Source of the DNA: Prevotellaceae bacterium
GTDB taxonomy: Bacteria > Bacteroidota > Bacteroidia > Bacteroidales > UBA932
Reading direction: 5' to 3'
Assembly: GCA_031257655.1 (NCBI GenBank)
Contig: JAIROF010000037.1
Location: forward strand, 1 to 15,437
Length of the DNA stretch: 15,437 nt
Shown here piece after piece: positions 1 to 6,916 of the stretch. Each line of letters begins with the position of its first letter. The stretch's first letter is position 1. Made by a program: the position numbers and the translations under genes. The notes under the pieces are model-generated. The model was not told the DNA's origin and did no database searches. It saw only the letters and a program-made list of their open reading frames with translations.

Positions 1-113
1 ACCTCTAAAAACCCCAAAATCAAGGCTTGCGACTGAGGCAAAAGCGGAGTTTACTAAAGTAAATGAGCATTTTGCCGAGGGAGCGTAACGCAGAGTTTGG
101 GGTTTTTAGAGGT
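1..113. repeat. Palindromic repeat element with 18-bp terminal inverted repeats
   Basis: The first 18 bases (ACCTCTAAAAACCCCAAA) are the exact reverse complement of 96-113. Inside lie further nested pairings: GCAAAA near 38 against TTTTGC near 70, and TTTACT against AGTAAA around a central AA near 50-63. The whole segment could fold into one long hairpin. It looks like a short non-coding interspersed repeat. It may begin before the window, but the match of base 1 with base 113 suggests the left end is complete. Its right end supplies the stop codon of the HEPN gene, so it probably inserted into that gene. No transposase is present. Confidence 0.75.
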
Positions 114-438
114 TCCCTATAATTTTCAACTCATCATAATCGCCTGTTTGCCTAAGTTCAAATAAACTTCTGTACAGTTTGCCATTTTCTGCGCTTACAA
201 TGCCGGTTTTAACAAATCTCAGCGAGAACAGCGTAATAATGCCGCTATGCGTATGTGCCACAAAGCCTTTTTGCAGCAACAAAGCGCTCACTATATAGTA
301 ACACGAATAGTATAGCCTGTTGGCTGCATTTCGGTAAAATCCTTGCTCCACAAGATAGGGTATTTCCCTGATAGTTTCGTTAGCCCGCTCAATCTTGATC
401 CTTACAAGAGCGGTTTTTTCTTCGTCCGACAGTCCCAT
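106..438 (-). CDS. HEPN-domain protein, probably truncated at the C-terminus (toxin half of a MNT/HEPN pair)
   Basis: This 110-residue protein resembles the small HEPN-domain family, whose members with an adjacent MNT gene act as ribonuclease-type toxins. Visible family features are NRLYYS (residues 40-45), AHTHSG (61-66) and RQTGDYD (96-102), in a mostly helical sequence. It begins 12 bp after the MNT gene on the same strand, so the two are surely one operon. The last codons and the TAA stop lie in the terminal inverted repeat of the 1-113 element. Family members usually continue some 20 residues or more past the RQxGDYD region, so I infer that the element cut off the last helix. The remainder may lie beyond the left edge. 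Whether the product is still toxic cannot be told. The family call is firm; the truncation is inferred. Confidence 0.8.
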   Translation of the reverse strand: MGLSDEEKTALVRIKIERANETIREIPYLVEQGFYRNAANRLYYSCYYIVSALLLQKGFVAHTHSGIITLFSLRFVKTGIVSAENGKLYRSLFELRQTGDYDELKIIGNL

Positions 439-450
439 TTTCCGGTATTT

Positions 451-765
451 TCAAGAAATCAATATTCCGTCGTTTTCTACGTTATGGTAAAAAGGGGTAA
501 AGCTACGCTGTTCCCATTCCTTTGCCGTGTACATTTTCACGCTGATGTAAGCCCCGTAATCCCAACCCATTTCGGCAAACGGGTAGGCATACTTATTTTC
601 ATCTGCATAGGTAATTTTGCCATCCCTGTTGAGCAGCACCAGCAAATCCCAATCCGAATCGGGCTGGGCGTCGCCCCGCGCCTGCGAGCCGAAGAGTATG
701 ACGCGGTCGTTGGGCAGCAGCTGCCGCTTGAGCGCACGGATATTTTCAAAAATCTGCCGGTTCAT
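451..765 (-). CDS. MNT-type minimal nucleotidyltransferase (antitoxin half of a MNT/HEPN pair)
   Basis: This 104-residue protein has the classic minimal nucleotidyltransferase signature: G26-S27, ten residues, then D38-x-D40 (inside GSQARGDAQPDSDWD), which binds metal and nucleotide. In known MNT/HEPN modules this partner modifies the HEPN toxin by adding nucleotide groups and so neutralises it; that role is carried over from the family. The ATG at 765 gives a normal family length and sits about 15 bases after the predicted transcription start of the promoter at 787-817. The gene is intact, with no frameshift, and leads the two-gene operon. An equivalent but frameshifted MNT gene lies at 11961-12271. 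Confidence 0.85.
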   Translation of the reverse strand: MNRQIFENIRALKRQLLPNDRVILFGSQARGDAQPDSDWDLLVLLNRDGKITYADENKYAYPFAEMGWDYGAYISVKMYTAKEWEQRSFTPFYHNVENDGILIS

Positions 766-786
766 AACGGTTTACATTTTCGCTTA

Positions 787-817
787 CAAAGTTAGCATTA
801 TTTTCCCGCACGGCAAA
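787..817 (-). promoter_or_regulatory. Bacteroidetes-type promoter of the MNT/HEPN operon
   Basis: On the minus strand, TTTG (817-814) is followed by exactly 19 bases and then TAACTTTG (794-787). This matches the Bacteroidetes primary sigma consensus TTTG-N19-21-TAnnTTTG. Transcription would start near 780, leaving a leader of about 15 bases. The -33 box ends only three bases from the mobile element at 821. Confidence 0.7.
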
Positions 818-820
818 TGT

Positions 821-955
821 AGGTGATGTCCATGTTTGATTGATATAATTCGTAAACAATTGAAAATCAGAATTACGCTGCATACTTCAAGACAAAATAC
901 TGTGCTGATTATCAACCGTATGGATTTTCATATCAATCCATCATGGACGCTACCT
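821..955 (-). mobile_element. MITE-like element, copy A (135 bp)
   Basis: The ends form imperfect inverted repeats: AGGTGATGTCCATG followed by TTTGATTGATAT on the left, and on the right, read in reverse, AGGTAGCGTCCATGAT followed by GGATTGATAT. The same ends occur at 5135-5377, 5734-5865 and 11490-11623. The left end of this copy matches the right end of the 5135 copy, so it lies in reverse orientation to it. The interior has no open reading frame and is unlike the other copies. It is a non-autonomous element; the parent insertion sequence is not in the window and I do not assign a family. Confidence 0.7.
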
Positions 956-1053
956 AAAAAAGAAGTATGCTAACCCTTTTTATCAGCCCCGATAATTTTT
1001 CACCCCTTGTTGCGCAATTCGCGCAGCTATTCCCTGTGGACGTGCACGCCCAA

Positions 1054-1084
1054 TTTGAAAATCAACAAAAAATAGTTACTTTTG
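1054..1084 (+). promoter_or_regulatory. Bacteroidetes-type promoter for the pyruvate:ferredoxin oxidoreductase gene
   Basis: TTTG (1054-1057), 19 bases, then TACTTTTG (1077-1084) match the Bacteroidetes promoter consensus fully. The predicted start near 1091 leaves a long leader of about 220 bases before the ATG at 1313. Confidence 0.65.
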
Positions 1085-1090
1085 CGCTTC

Positions 1091-1312
1091 GCTTGAGCTT
1101 ACGGAAAAGCACACCTCCGAAAGTAAGCGGTAAAGCAGCGCTGCCAACCGGCAGCGCCCCGCTCATAGCGCGGTCGCAGCCGGCCAGGGGGAGCATTTTT
1201 ACAGGCGCCACCGCTTGTGCAGCAGCGCTGGCAAGGCCTGATGATTTTTGCCCCCGGTTTTTCAGGCATATTGGATGATCTCAATTTTACCTAACTTTAA
1301 ATTATATCAAAA
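1091..1312 (+). promoter_or_regulatory. Long structured 5' leader of the pyruvate:ferredoxin oxidoreductase gene
   Basis: The predicted leader holds two clear stem-loops. The first pairs GCTTAC (1097-1102) and GGA (1103-1105) with TCC (1116-1118) and GTAAGC (1123-1128). The second is a perfect 8-bp GC-rich stem, GCGCTGCC (1138-1145) with GGCAGCGC (1150-1157), around the loop AACC. The segment CAGCGCTGC (1136-1144) can also pair with GCAGCGCTG at 1222-1230, which would break the second stem. This suggests a leader with two alternative folds, but no known riboswitch motif is visible, so a regulatory role is inference. Confidence 0.4.
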
Positions 1313-4300
1313 ATGGCGCAAGAAAAAAAGTTTGTTACCTGCGACGGTAACTACGCCGCAGCGCATGTGGCGTATATGTTTAGCGAATTGGCGGCTATCT
1401 ACCCCATCACCCCGTCGTCCACAATGGCGGAGTACGTAGACGAGTGGGCAGCCTTTGGGAAGAAAAACCTCTTTGGCGAAATCGTGAAGGTGGCCGAAAT
1501 GCAGAGCGAAGCCGGCGCGGCGGGCGCTGTTCACGGCTCGCTGCAGGCCGGCGCGCTTACCACCACCTTCACCGCCTCGCAGGGGCTGCTGCTCATGATT
1601 CCCAACATGTACAAGATTGCCGGCGAGCTGCTCCCCTGCGTGTTCCACGTATCGGCCCGCTCGCTCGCCATGAACGCCCTCTCCATCTTTGGCGACCACA
1701 GCGACGTGATGTCCACCCGGCAAACCGGCTTTGCCATGCTCGCCTCGGGCAGCGTGCAGGAGGTGATGGACCTGGCGGCGGTGGCGCACCTCGCGGCCAT
1801 AAAGGGGCGCGTGCCCTTTGTGAGCTTTTTCGACGGCTTCCGCACCTCGCACGAAATCCAAAAGATTGAGGCCATCGACGGCGAAAACCTCCGCAGCCTG
1901 ATTGACCAGGAGGCGCTTGCCGACTTCCGCCGCCGCGCGCTCAACCCCAACGCCCCCGTGACGCGCGGAACAGCCCAAAACGGCGACGTGTACTTCCAGG
2001 CCCGCGAATCGAGCAACCGCTACTACAGCGCCGTGCCCGACCTCGTGGCGGGCTACATGAAGGAAATCAGCCGCATCACCGGGCGCGAATACCGGCCGTT
2101 CAACTACTACGGCGCGGCCGACGCCGAGCACGTGGTGATTGCCATGGGGTCGGTGTGCGACACGATAAAGGAAACCATCGACTACCTCAACGCCAACGGC
2201 AAAAAGTACGGCGCTATCTTCGTTCACCTCTACCGCCCCTTTTCGGCCAAGCACCTCCTCGAGGCGCTGCCCGGCAGCGTTCGCCGCATAGCGGTGCTCG
2301 ACCGCACCAAGGAGCCGGGCGCAGGCGGCGAACCCCTCCTCCTCGACGTAAAGGACGCCCTCTACGCGCTGCCCGAAAAGCCGCTGGTGGTGGGCGGACG
2401 CTACGGCCTTTCCTCTAAGGACACCACGCCGGCGATGATCATCTCGGTGTACGAAAACCTGGAGCTCAGCGAGCCTAAAGACCGCTTCACGCTCGGCATC
2501 GTGGACGACGTAACCTTCCTTTCGCTCCCGCAAAAGGAGGAAATCAGCCTCGGCAAAGCCGGCACCGTGGAGGCCAAGTTCTACGGGCTTGGCTCCGACG
2601 GAACGGTGGGCGCCAACAAAAATACCATAAAGATTATCGGCGAAACAACGCCCAAGTACTGCCAGGCCTACTTTGCCTACGACTCCAAGAAGTCCGGCGG
2701 CTTTACCTGCTCCCACCTGCGCTTTGGCGACACGCCCATCAACTCGCCCTACTTGGTCAACACGCCCGACTTTGTGGCCTGCCACGTGCCCTCGTACCTC
2801 GCCAAGTACGACGTTTTGCGCGGCGTCAAGCCGGGCGGAACGTTCCTGCTCAACAGCCTGTGGGACGCCGAGGAGACCAAAAAGCGGCTGCCCGACTTTA
2901 TCAAGAAAACGCTGGCGGAGAAAAAAATCGCCTTCTACATCATGAACGCCACAAAAATTGCGGAGGAAATCGGGCTGGGCAACCGCACCAACACCATCCT
3001 GCAATCGGCATTCTTCAAGATTGCCGGCGTAATCCCCTACGAAAAGGCGGTGGACGAAATGAAAAAGGCCATCGTAAAGAGCTACGGCAAAAAGGGCGAA
3101 GACGTGGTGAACAAGAACTACGCCGCCGTTGACCGCGGCGGAGAGGTTACCAAGGTGGAGGTGCCCGCCGAGTGGGCAACGCTGACCGGAAAGTTTGAGC
3201 CGGAAACGGCCAGCCGCCCCGCGCCCGACTTTGTGAAGCAAGTTGCCGACGTGGTGAACGCGCAAATTGGCGACGACCTCCCCGTGAGCGCCTTCATCGG
3301 GCAGGAGGACGGCGCCATCCCCTGCGGCACCGCCGCCTACGAAAAGCGGGGCATCGCGGTGAACGTGCCGGAGTGGGCGTCCGAAAATTGCATCCAGTGC
3401 AACCAGTGCGCCTACGTTTGCCCCCACGCCGCCATCCGCCCCTTCCTGCTCACCGGCGCAGAGCAGGCCGCCGCGCCCGGCGGCGACATCAAGACGATAC
3501 GGGGCAACGGGGCGTTTAAGGAGTACGGCTTCCGCATCCAGCTCTCGCCGCTCGACTGCACGGGCTGCTCCAACTGCACCGAAGTGTGCCCCGGCTTGAA
3601 GGGCAACAAGGCGCTGGTGATGAAGCCGCTCGAAAGCCAGCTGCCGGAGCAGGAGCGCTACAGCTACCTGCACAGCAAGGTGGGCTACAAGGATACCGTG
3701 GGCAGCAAGCTCCAGAACATGAAGAACAGCCAGTTCGCGCAGCCGCTCTTTGAGTTCTCCGGTGCCTGCATGGGCTGCGGCGAAACGCCCTACGTAAAAG
3801 CCGCCACGCAGCTCTTTGGCGACCACATGATGATTGCCAACGCCACCGGCTGCTCGTCCATCTACGGCGGCTCCTACCCCGCATCGCCCTACACCACCAA
3901 CCACAAGGGCTGCGGCCCCGCTTGGGCAAACTCCCTGTTTGAGGATAACGCCGAATTTGGGCTGGGCATGATGATGGGCGCGGAAAAGCTGCGCGACCGC
4001 ATTGAGCGCATAATGAAGGAAACCCTTGCCGCAACCGGCGATGGCGACAAAAACAGCCTGCCCGAAGCGGTGAAAAATCTTTTTGAGGAGTGGATTGCCA
4101 ACCGCAACGATTCCGCAAAAACCCGCGAAGTGGCCGATAAGCTCGCGCCCGCTCTCAAGGAGTATGCAGCCGCCAACCCGCAGTGCGAGGCCGGGCAGCA
4201 GCTGGCCGGGCTGAGCGACTACCTCGTGAAGCGCTCGCAGTGGATTATCGGCGGCGACGGCTGGGCCTACGACATCGGGTACGGCGGCCTCGACCACGTG

Positions 4301-4879
4301 CTCGCCAGCGGCGACAACGTCAACGTGCTCGTGCTCGACACGGAGGTGTACTCCAACACCGGCGGCCAGTCCTCCAAATCGACGCCCGCAGGAGCGGTGG
4401 CAAAGTTTGCCACCTCCGGAAAGCGCGTCCGCAAAAAAGACCTCGGCATGATGGCCATCAGCTACGGCTACGTTTACGTGGCGCAGGTGGCGATGGGCGC
4501 AAGCAACAACCAGTACTTTAGCGTGCTCAAGGAGGCCGAAGCCCACAACGGGCCATCGCTCATCATAGCCTACTCGCCCTGCATCAACCACGGGCTAAAA
4601 AGCGGAATGCTCAACACCCAGCGCGAAGAAAAGCTGGCCGTGGAGTGCGGCTACTGGCACAACTACCGCTACAACCCCGCGCTGGAAGCCGAAGGAAAAA
4701 ACCCCTTCACGCTGGACAGCAAGGAGCCGGACTGGTCAAAGTTTCAGGACTTCCTCAAGAGCGAAGTGCGCTACTCGTCGCTCCTGAAATCTTTCCCCGC
4801 AGAAGCCGAAGAGCTCTTTAAGGCTACAGAGGAAAACGCCAAGTGGCGGTACAACCAGTACAAGAGAATGGCGCAGTAG
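1313..4879 (+). CDS. nifJ: Pyruvate:ferredoxin (flavodoxin) oxidoreductase, single-chain
   Basis: The enzyme converts pyruvate and CoA to acetyl-CoA and CO2, passing electrons to ferredoxin; it is central to anaerobic energy metabolism in the cytoplasm. The 1188 residues match the usual one-chain length. Domains in order: N-terminal pyruvate domain with YPITPSS (about residues 30-36), domain II, gamma-type domain (about 420-605), the EKR motif (677-679), two 4Fe-4S sites (C693, C696, C699, C703 and C749, C752, C755, C759) and the C-terminal thiamine diphosphate domain. The proximal cluster cysteines are probably C819, C822, C847 and C1090. The cofactor motif is GDGWAYD (from 981) with the NTGGQSSKSTP segment after it. 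The ATG start fits the family N-terminus (FVTCDGNYAAAHVAY). It stands alone, with its own promoter and a terminator at 5095-5134. A heptamer array starts at its stop codon. Confidence 0.97.
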   Translation: MAQEKKFVTCDGNYAAAHVAYMFSELAAIYPITPSSTMAEYVDEWAAFGKKNLFGEIVKVAEMQSEAGAAGAVHGSLQAGALTTTFTASQGLLLMIPNMYKIAGELLPCVFHVSARSLAMNALSIFGDHSDVMSTRQTGFAMLASGSVQEVMDLAAVAHLAAIKGRVPFVSFFDGFRTSHEIQKIEAIDGENLRSLIDQEALADFRRRALNPNAPVTRGTAQNGDVYFQARESSNRYYSAVPDLVAGYMKEISRITGREYRPFNYYGAADAEHVVIAMGSVCDTIKETIDYLNANGKKYGAIFVHLYRPFSAKHLLEALPGSVRRIAVLDRTKEPGAGGEPLLLDVKDALYALPEKPLVVGGRYGLSSKDTTPAMIISVYENLELSEPKDRFTLGIVDDVTFLSLPQKEEISLGKAGTVEAKFYGLGSDGTVGANKNTIKIIGETTPKYCQAYFAYDSKKSGGFTCSHLRFGDTPINSPYLVNTPDFVACHVPSYLAKYDVLRGVKPGGTFLLNSLWDAEETKKRLPDFIKKTLAEKKIAFYIMNATKIAEEIGLGNRTNTILQSAFFKIAGVIPYEKAVDEMKKAIVKSYGKKGEDVVNKNYAAVDRGGEVTKVEVPAEWATLTGKFEPETASRPAPDFVKQVADVVNAQIGDDLPVSAFIGQEDGAIPCGTAAYEKRGIAVNVPEWASENCIQCNQCAYVCPHAAIRPFLLTGAEQAAAPGGDIKTIRGNGAFKEYGFRIQLSPLDCTGCSNCTEVCPGLKGNKALVMKPLESQLPEQERYSYLHSKVGYKDTVGSKLQNMKNSQFAQPLFEFSGACMGCGETPYVKAATQLFGDHMMIANATGCSSIYGGSYPASPYTTNHKGCGPAWANSLFEDNAEFGLGMMMGAEKLRDRIERIMKETLAATGDGDKNSLPEAVKNLFEEWIANRNDSAKTREVADKLAPALKEYAAANPQCEAGQQLAGLSDYLVKRSQWIIGGDGWAYDIGYGGLDHVLASGDNVNVLVLDTEVYSNTGGQSSKSTPAGAVAKFATSGKRVRKKDLGMMAISYGYVYVAQVAMGASNNQYFSVLKEAEAHNGPSLIIAYSPCINHGLKSGMLNTQREEKLAVECGYWHNYRYNPALEAEGKNPFTLDSKEPDWSKFQDFLKSEVRYSSLLKSFPAEAEELFKATEENAKWRYNQYKRMAQ

Positions 4880-4917
4880 GAATTAGGAATTAAGAATTAG
4901 GAATTAGGAATTGGGGG
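4877..4917 (+). repeat. Heptamer array (AATTAGG)n at the end of the PFOR gene
   Basis: About five units with exact 7-bp period and few changes (AATTAGG, AATTAAG, AATTAGG, AATTAGG, AATTGGG). The TAG stop codon of the gene (4877-4879) sits at the left edge and fits as the end of a degenerate first unit. The unit carries TAG in the gene's direction. Confidence 0.85.
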
Positions 4918-4940
4918 ACAAGGCGTGATGGAATGCCGTA

Positions 4941-5060
4941 TCAGCCACTTCTTGAAGCGGCCACTTCTTGAAGCCTCTATCTCTTACAACAGCTACTTCT
5001 TGTTCTTGAAGCGGCCACTTCTTGAAGCCTCTACTTCTTAAAGCAGCTACTTCCTTAGAG
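4941..5060. repeat. Degenerate direct repeat around CCACTTCTTGAAGC, 54-bp higher period
   Basis: The word CCACTTCTTGAAGC occurs at 4945-4958, 4961-4974 and 5015-5028, with weaker versions such as AGCTACTTCTT nearby. A 29-bp stretch at 4951-4979 recurs exactly at 5005-5033, giving a 54-bp period. Read on the minus strand this yields repeated RGFKKWPLQE peptides, but that open frame starts inside the neighbouring mobile element end and runs through the terminator, so I treat it as non-coding. Confidence 0.65.
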
Positions 5061-5094
5061 GCTGTATCGCTCTCCGCAGCAGCGGCGTTAGAAA

Positions 5095-5134
5095 GAAAAA
5101 CGGCTACCAGAATTTTCCGGTGGCCGTTTTTTTT
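5095..5134 (+). terminator. Rho-independent terminator downstream of the PFOR gene
   Basis: A 10-bp stem, AACGGCTACC (5099-5108) with GGTGGCCGTT (5119-5128) including one G-T pair, is followed by a run of T to 5134. The left side is preceded by a run of A, so it may also work in the other direction. It lies 220 bp after the stop codon and directly abuts the mobile element at 5135. Confidence 0.75.
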
Positions 5135-5377
5135 GGTAGTGTCCATGATCTATTGATATGAACTTTAATTGGCAAATGATCAAACAGGTATCAATTTTAC
5201 CAAAATATTGCAAATACTTAATAATCAACAAAATATGTTTTTGTGTTAATAGAATAAGGACATCATCCCAAAAAAGAATTAGCCAAATTTTCGCAGATTT
5301 TGCTTGCGCCCAAAAATATTCTATTGTGCTGATTTTTATCCATTTATGAATTATATCAATCAAACATGGACACCACC
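5135..5377 (+). mobile_element. MITE-like element, copy B (longest copy, 243 bp)
   Basis: The left end begins GGTAGTGTCCATGATC and continues TATTGATATGAAC; the right end, read in reverse, begins GGTGGTGTCCATGTTTG and continues ATTGATATAATTC. These are imperfect terminal inverted repeats of about 25 bp. No transposase frame exists inside, so it is non-autonomous. An internal GGACATCATCC (about 5258-5268) looks like another end sequence, so the copy may be a fusion of two shorter units. The left 130 bp match copy C in reverse and, in part, copy D. Confidence 0.75.
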
Positions 5378-5459
5378 CAATTTTCGACCCCCGTCCGCAA
5401 ATCTTCGTTAATAGTGAGGTAGTCTCGCTCCGCCATTGGTAGCATACCCGCTTCTGCAA

Positions 5460-5692
5460 GTCCCGCAGGGACGAAATGTCGGTAGAAAACGAAATGTTCC
5501 CCATCCGCCCCGTCCCGTTAGGGACGGAATGTGATTGTTAATGCACCTGTTTAAAAACATATTTTTCATTCCGTCCCTACGGGACGGGGCGAAATCGTAG
5601 ATATTCCGTTTTCTACCGACATTTCGTCCCTGCGGGACGGGGCGATAGCGTAGATATTCCGTTTTCTACCGACATTTCGTCCCTACGGGACG
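5460..5692. repeat. Cluster of five GTCCC-GGGAC palindromes with 53-bp tandem units
   Basis: Short palindromes with arms GTCCC and GGGAC lie at 5460-5472, 5512-5525, 5573-5585, 5626-5638 and 5679-5691. The last three are spaced exactly 53 bp and share nearly the same spacer, including CGTAGATATTCCG and CTACCGACATTTC. The leftmost pair carries parts of the same spacer in reverse. The whole has the look of a REP-type palindromic repeat cluster between two opposed mobile elements. The spacers are not unique, so it is not a CRISPR array. I see no gene from 4880 to 5983. Confidence 0.75.
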
Positions 5693-5733
5693 GGGCGCCG
5701 CTAATCCCAAAAATCATTCCAATCCCAAAAATC

Positions 5734-5865
5734 GATGATCTCCTTATTCTATTAACACAAAAACACATTTTGTTGATTGTCAAGTGTTTGCAATATTTTG
5801 GTAAAATTGATACCTGTTTGATCATTTGCCAATTAAAGTTCATATCAATAGATCCTGGACACTAC
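5734..5865 (-). mobile_element. MITE-like element, copy C (reverse orientation, one end only)
   Basis: In reverse complement this segment matches the left 133 bp of copy B closely, from the GTAGTGTCC end through GATCTATTGATATGAAC to the GAATAAGG region. The far right part and its end sequence are missing. Copies B and C thus form an inverted pair around the palindrome cluster at 5460-5692. Confidence 0.75.
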
Positions 5866-5909
5866 TTAATTTTCATAGCAACTCAAAAAAGGAATTAGCC
5901 TGTTTTTTG

Positions 5910-5950
5910 CAAATTTACGGCAGTAATATTTACTTATTGCCGTAAATTTG
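5910..5950 (+). promoter_or_regulatory. Palindromic operator overlapping the -7 box of the AbiEi-like gene
   Basis: CAAATTTACGGCA (5910-5922) and TGCCGTAAATTTG (5938-5950) are perfect 13-bp inverted arms around 15 bases. The right arm contains TAAATTTG (5943-5950), which matches the Bacteroidetes -7 box; transcription from it would start about 27 bases before the ATG at 5984. No good -33 TTTG is found at the normal distance. AbiEi antitoxins are known to repress their own promoter by binding inverted repeats, so this is a likely autoregulatory site. Part of it (TTATTGCCGTAAATTTGA, 5934-5951) recurs exactly at 6711-6728. Confidence 0.65.
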
Positions 5951-5983
5951 ACTACCTTTACATCCGTAAAATTCAGCTTAAAT

Positions 5984-6703
5984 ATGGCAGAAAGAACAGA
6001 TAAACATAATTTTCAGGAGCGTTTTGGCGCTCAAGGCATAATCACGCTGAAAGAGATTGCTTCCTTTTACCGAGAGACCGAGCCGTCCGTTCCGAGTACT
6101 ACCGTGAATTGGCGGGCTCATTCCCTTGTTCAATCCGGCGTACTGCATCGGACAGGAAAAGGATTATACCAGTTAGGCGAAAAACAGCCTTTTGCTCCAA
6201 AAGCAGATGTCCGGATGGAAAAAATCGGACGGCTTGTCAGCAGGCGGTTTCCGTTTATCAGCTATTGCCTCTGGGATTTGTCATGCGTCAACTATTTCAG
6301 CCGGCATCTGATTAACTTCAACGTGCAGCTTGTTGATGTAGAGCGCGATGCTGTCGATTCGGTTTACTATGCGCTGAAAGAAAATTTTCCGAAAGCCATG
6401 TCCATACATAGCCTTTACGGGCATCTTTCGGATTTTGACAAGGCTGTTTTTGTGCGTCCGCTGGTAACAGAATCCCCGGTTCGGAAAGCGGATGGTCTAC
6501 CTATGGCTACGCTCGAAAAAATACTTGTAGATATGGCGACCGACAAGGAGCTTGCTTCTTTTCAGGGGAGCGAAATATATACGATTTTTGGTACGGCGTT
6601 TGAAAAATACGCCATCAACAGGAGTACTTTAATTCGCTATGCTTCAAGAAAGCATAAAAAGGCGGAAATAGAGAATATTATCAATTCTATAAATCGGCAA
6701 TAA
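5984..6703 (+). CDS. AbiEi-like antitoxin/transcriptional repressor (DUF6577-type), now without a working toxin
   Basis: The 239-residue protein resembles DUF6577 proteins, which pair with AbiEii-type nucleotidyltransferase toxins in type IV systems. A winged-helix region (about residues 18-65, with NWRAHSLVQSGVLHRTGKG) would bind DNA; the C-terminal part, including WDLSCVNYF (97-105) and LEKILVDM (177-184), matches the antitoxin domain pattern. I chose the ATG at 5984 rather than the in-frame TTG at 5948, because the TTG lies inside the operator and would precede the likely transcription start. The palindrome at 5910-5950 is its probable target. The downstream toxin is broken, so the antitoxin is an orphan. 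The gene is less GC-rich than its metabolic neighbours, as expected for an acquired module. The family call rests on the sequence pattern together with the toxin remnant. Confidence 0.75.
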   Translation: MAERTDKHNFQERFGAQGIITLKEIASFYRETEPSVPSTTVNWRAHSLVQSGVLHRTGKGLYQLGEKQPFAPKADVRMEKIGRLVSRRFPFISYCLWDLSCVNYFSRHLINFNVQLVDVERDAVDSVYYALKENFPKAMSIHSLYGHLSDFDKAVFVRPLVTESPVRKADGLPMATLEKILVDMATDKELASFQGSEIYTIFGTAFEKYAINRSTLIRYASRKHKKAEIENIINSINRQ

Positions 6704-6728
6704 TCTATCTTTATTGCCGTAAATTTGA
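6695..6728 (+). promoter_or_regulatory. Second operator-like palindrome between antitoxin and toxin remnant
   Basis: CGGCAATAA (6695-6703, including the stop codon) and TTATTGCCG (6711-6719) form a 9-bp inverted repeat. The 18 bases TTATTGCCGTAAATTTGA at 6711-6728 are identical to 5934-5951 in the upstream operator, and include the same TAAATTTG box (6720-6727) just before the toxin's ATG. It may be an internal binding site or promoter. Confidence 0.5.
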
Positions 6729-6732
6729 ACGT

Positions 6733-6916
6733 ATGATAACAACAAATAGCGCATCGAAAGAATGGATTGAACGGACAGCTAAATCTGTCAAGGCGGATAA
6801 AATTCTGGTAGAGAAAGTCGTCAGGGCGCTTATTCTACATGGAGGGTTTGTCGGAATCGGAATTGGAATATACCCTTAAAGGCGGAACGGCATTGATGCT
6901 GCTTTTATCGTCCGGT
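6733..6916 (+). pseudogene. Remnant of an AbiEii-type nucleotidyltransferase toxin, frameshifted and truncated
   Basis: The ATG at 6733, 29 bp after the antitoxin gene, opens a frame that reads SKEWIERTAKSV and VEKVVRALIL, like the start of AbiEii-type toxins, then stops at 6877-6879. The continuation is in the next frame: from about 6839 it reads EGLSESELEYTLKGGTALML, which contains the KGGTALML motif of this nucleotidyltransferase family. So one frameshift lies near 6835-6842. The homology then ends near 6916, where a palindromic repeat begins; most of the toxin, including its active-site DxD, is gone. It cannot make a working toxin. Confidence 0.8.

Noticed and set aside
1091..1312. Thiamine diphosphate riboswitch before the PFOR gene
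   Set aside because: The conserved THI-box words (CTGAGA and the later GAACCTGA-type segment) are not found; the stems seen do not match that fold.
1307..4591. Very long minus-strand open frame opposite the PFOR gene
   Set aside because: It is a shadow of GC-rich codon use on the other strand; its translation is rich in Val, Gly, His and Ala and resembles no family, while the plus strand encodes a complete enzyme.
4904..5146. Small minus-strand protein with RGFKKWPLQE repeats
   Set aside because: Its start lies in the end of a mobile element and it reads through both arms of a terminator and then through direct repeats. No promoter is seen.
5460..5692. CRISPR array
   Set aside because: The repeats are regular, but the spacers between them are nearly identical and parts are inverted; no cas gene is present.
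5948..5983. TTG start of the AbiEi-like gene
   Set aside because: It falls in the operator and the -7 box, so it would not be in the transcript; the ATG at 5984 gives the family N-terminus.
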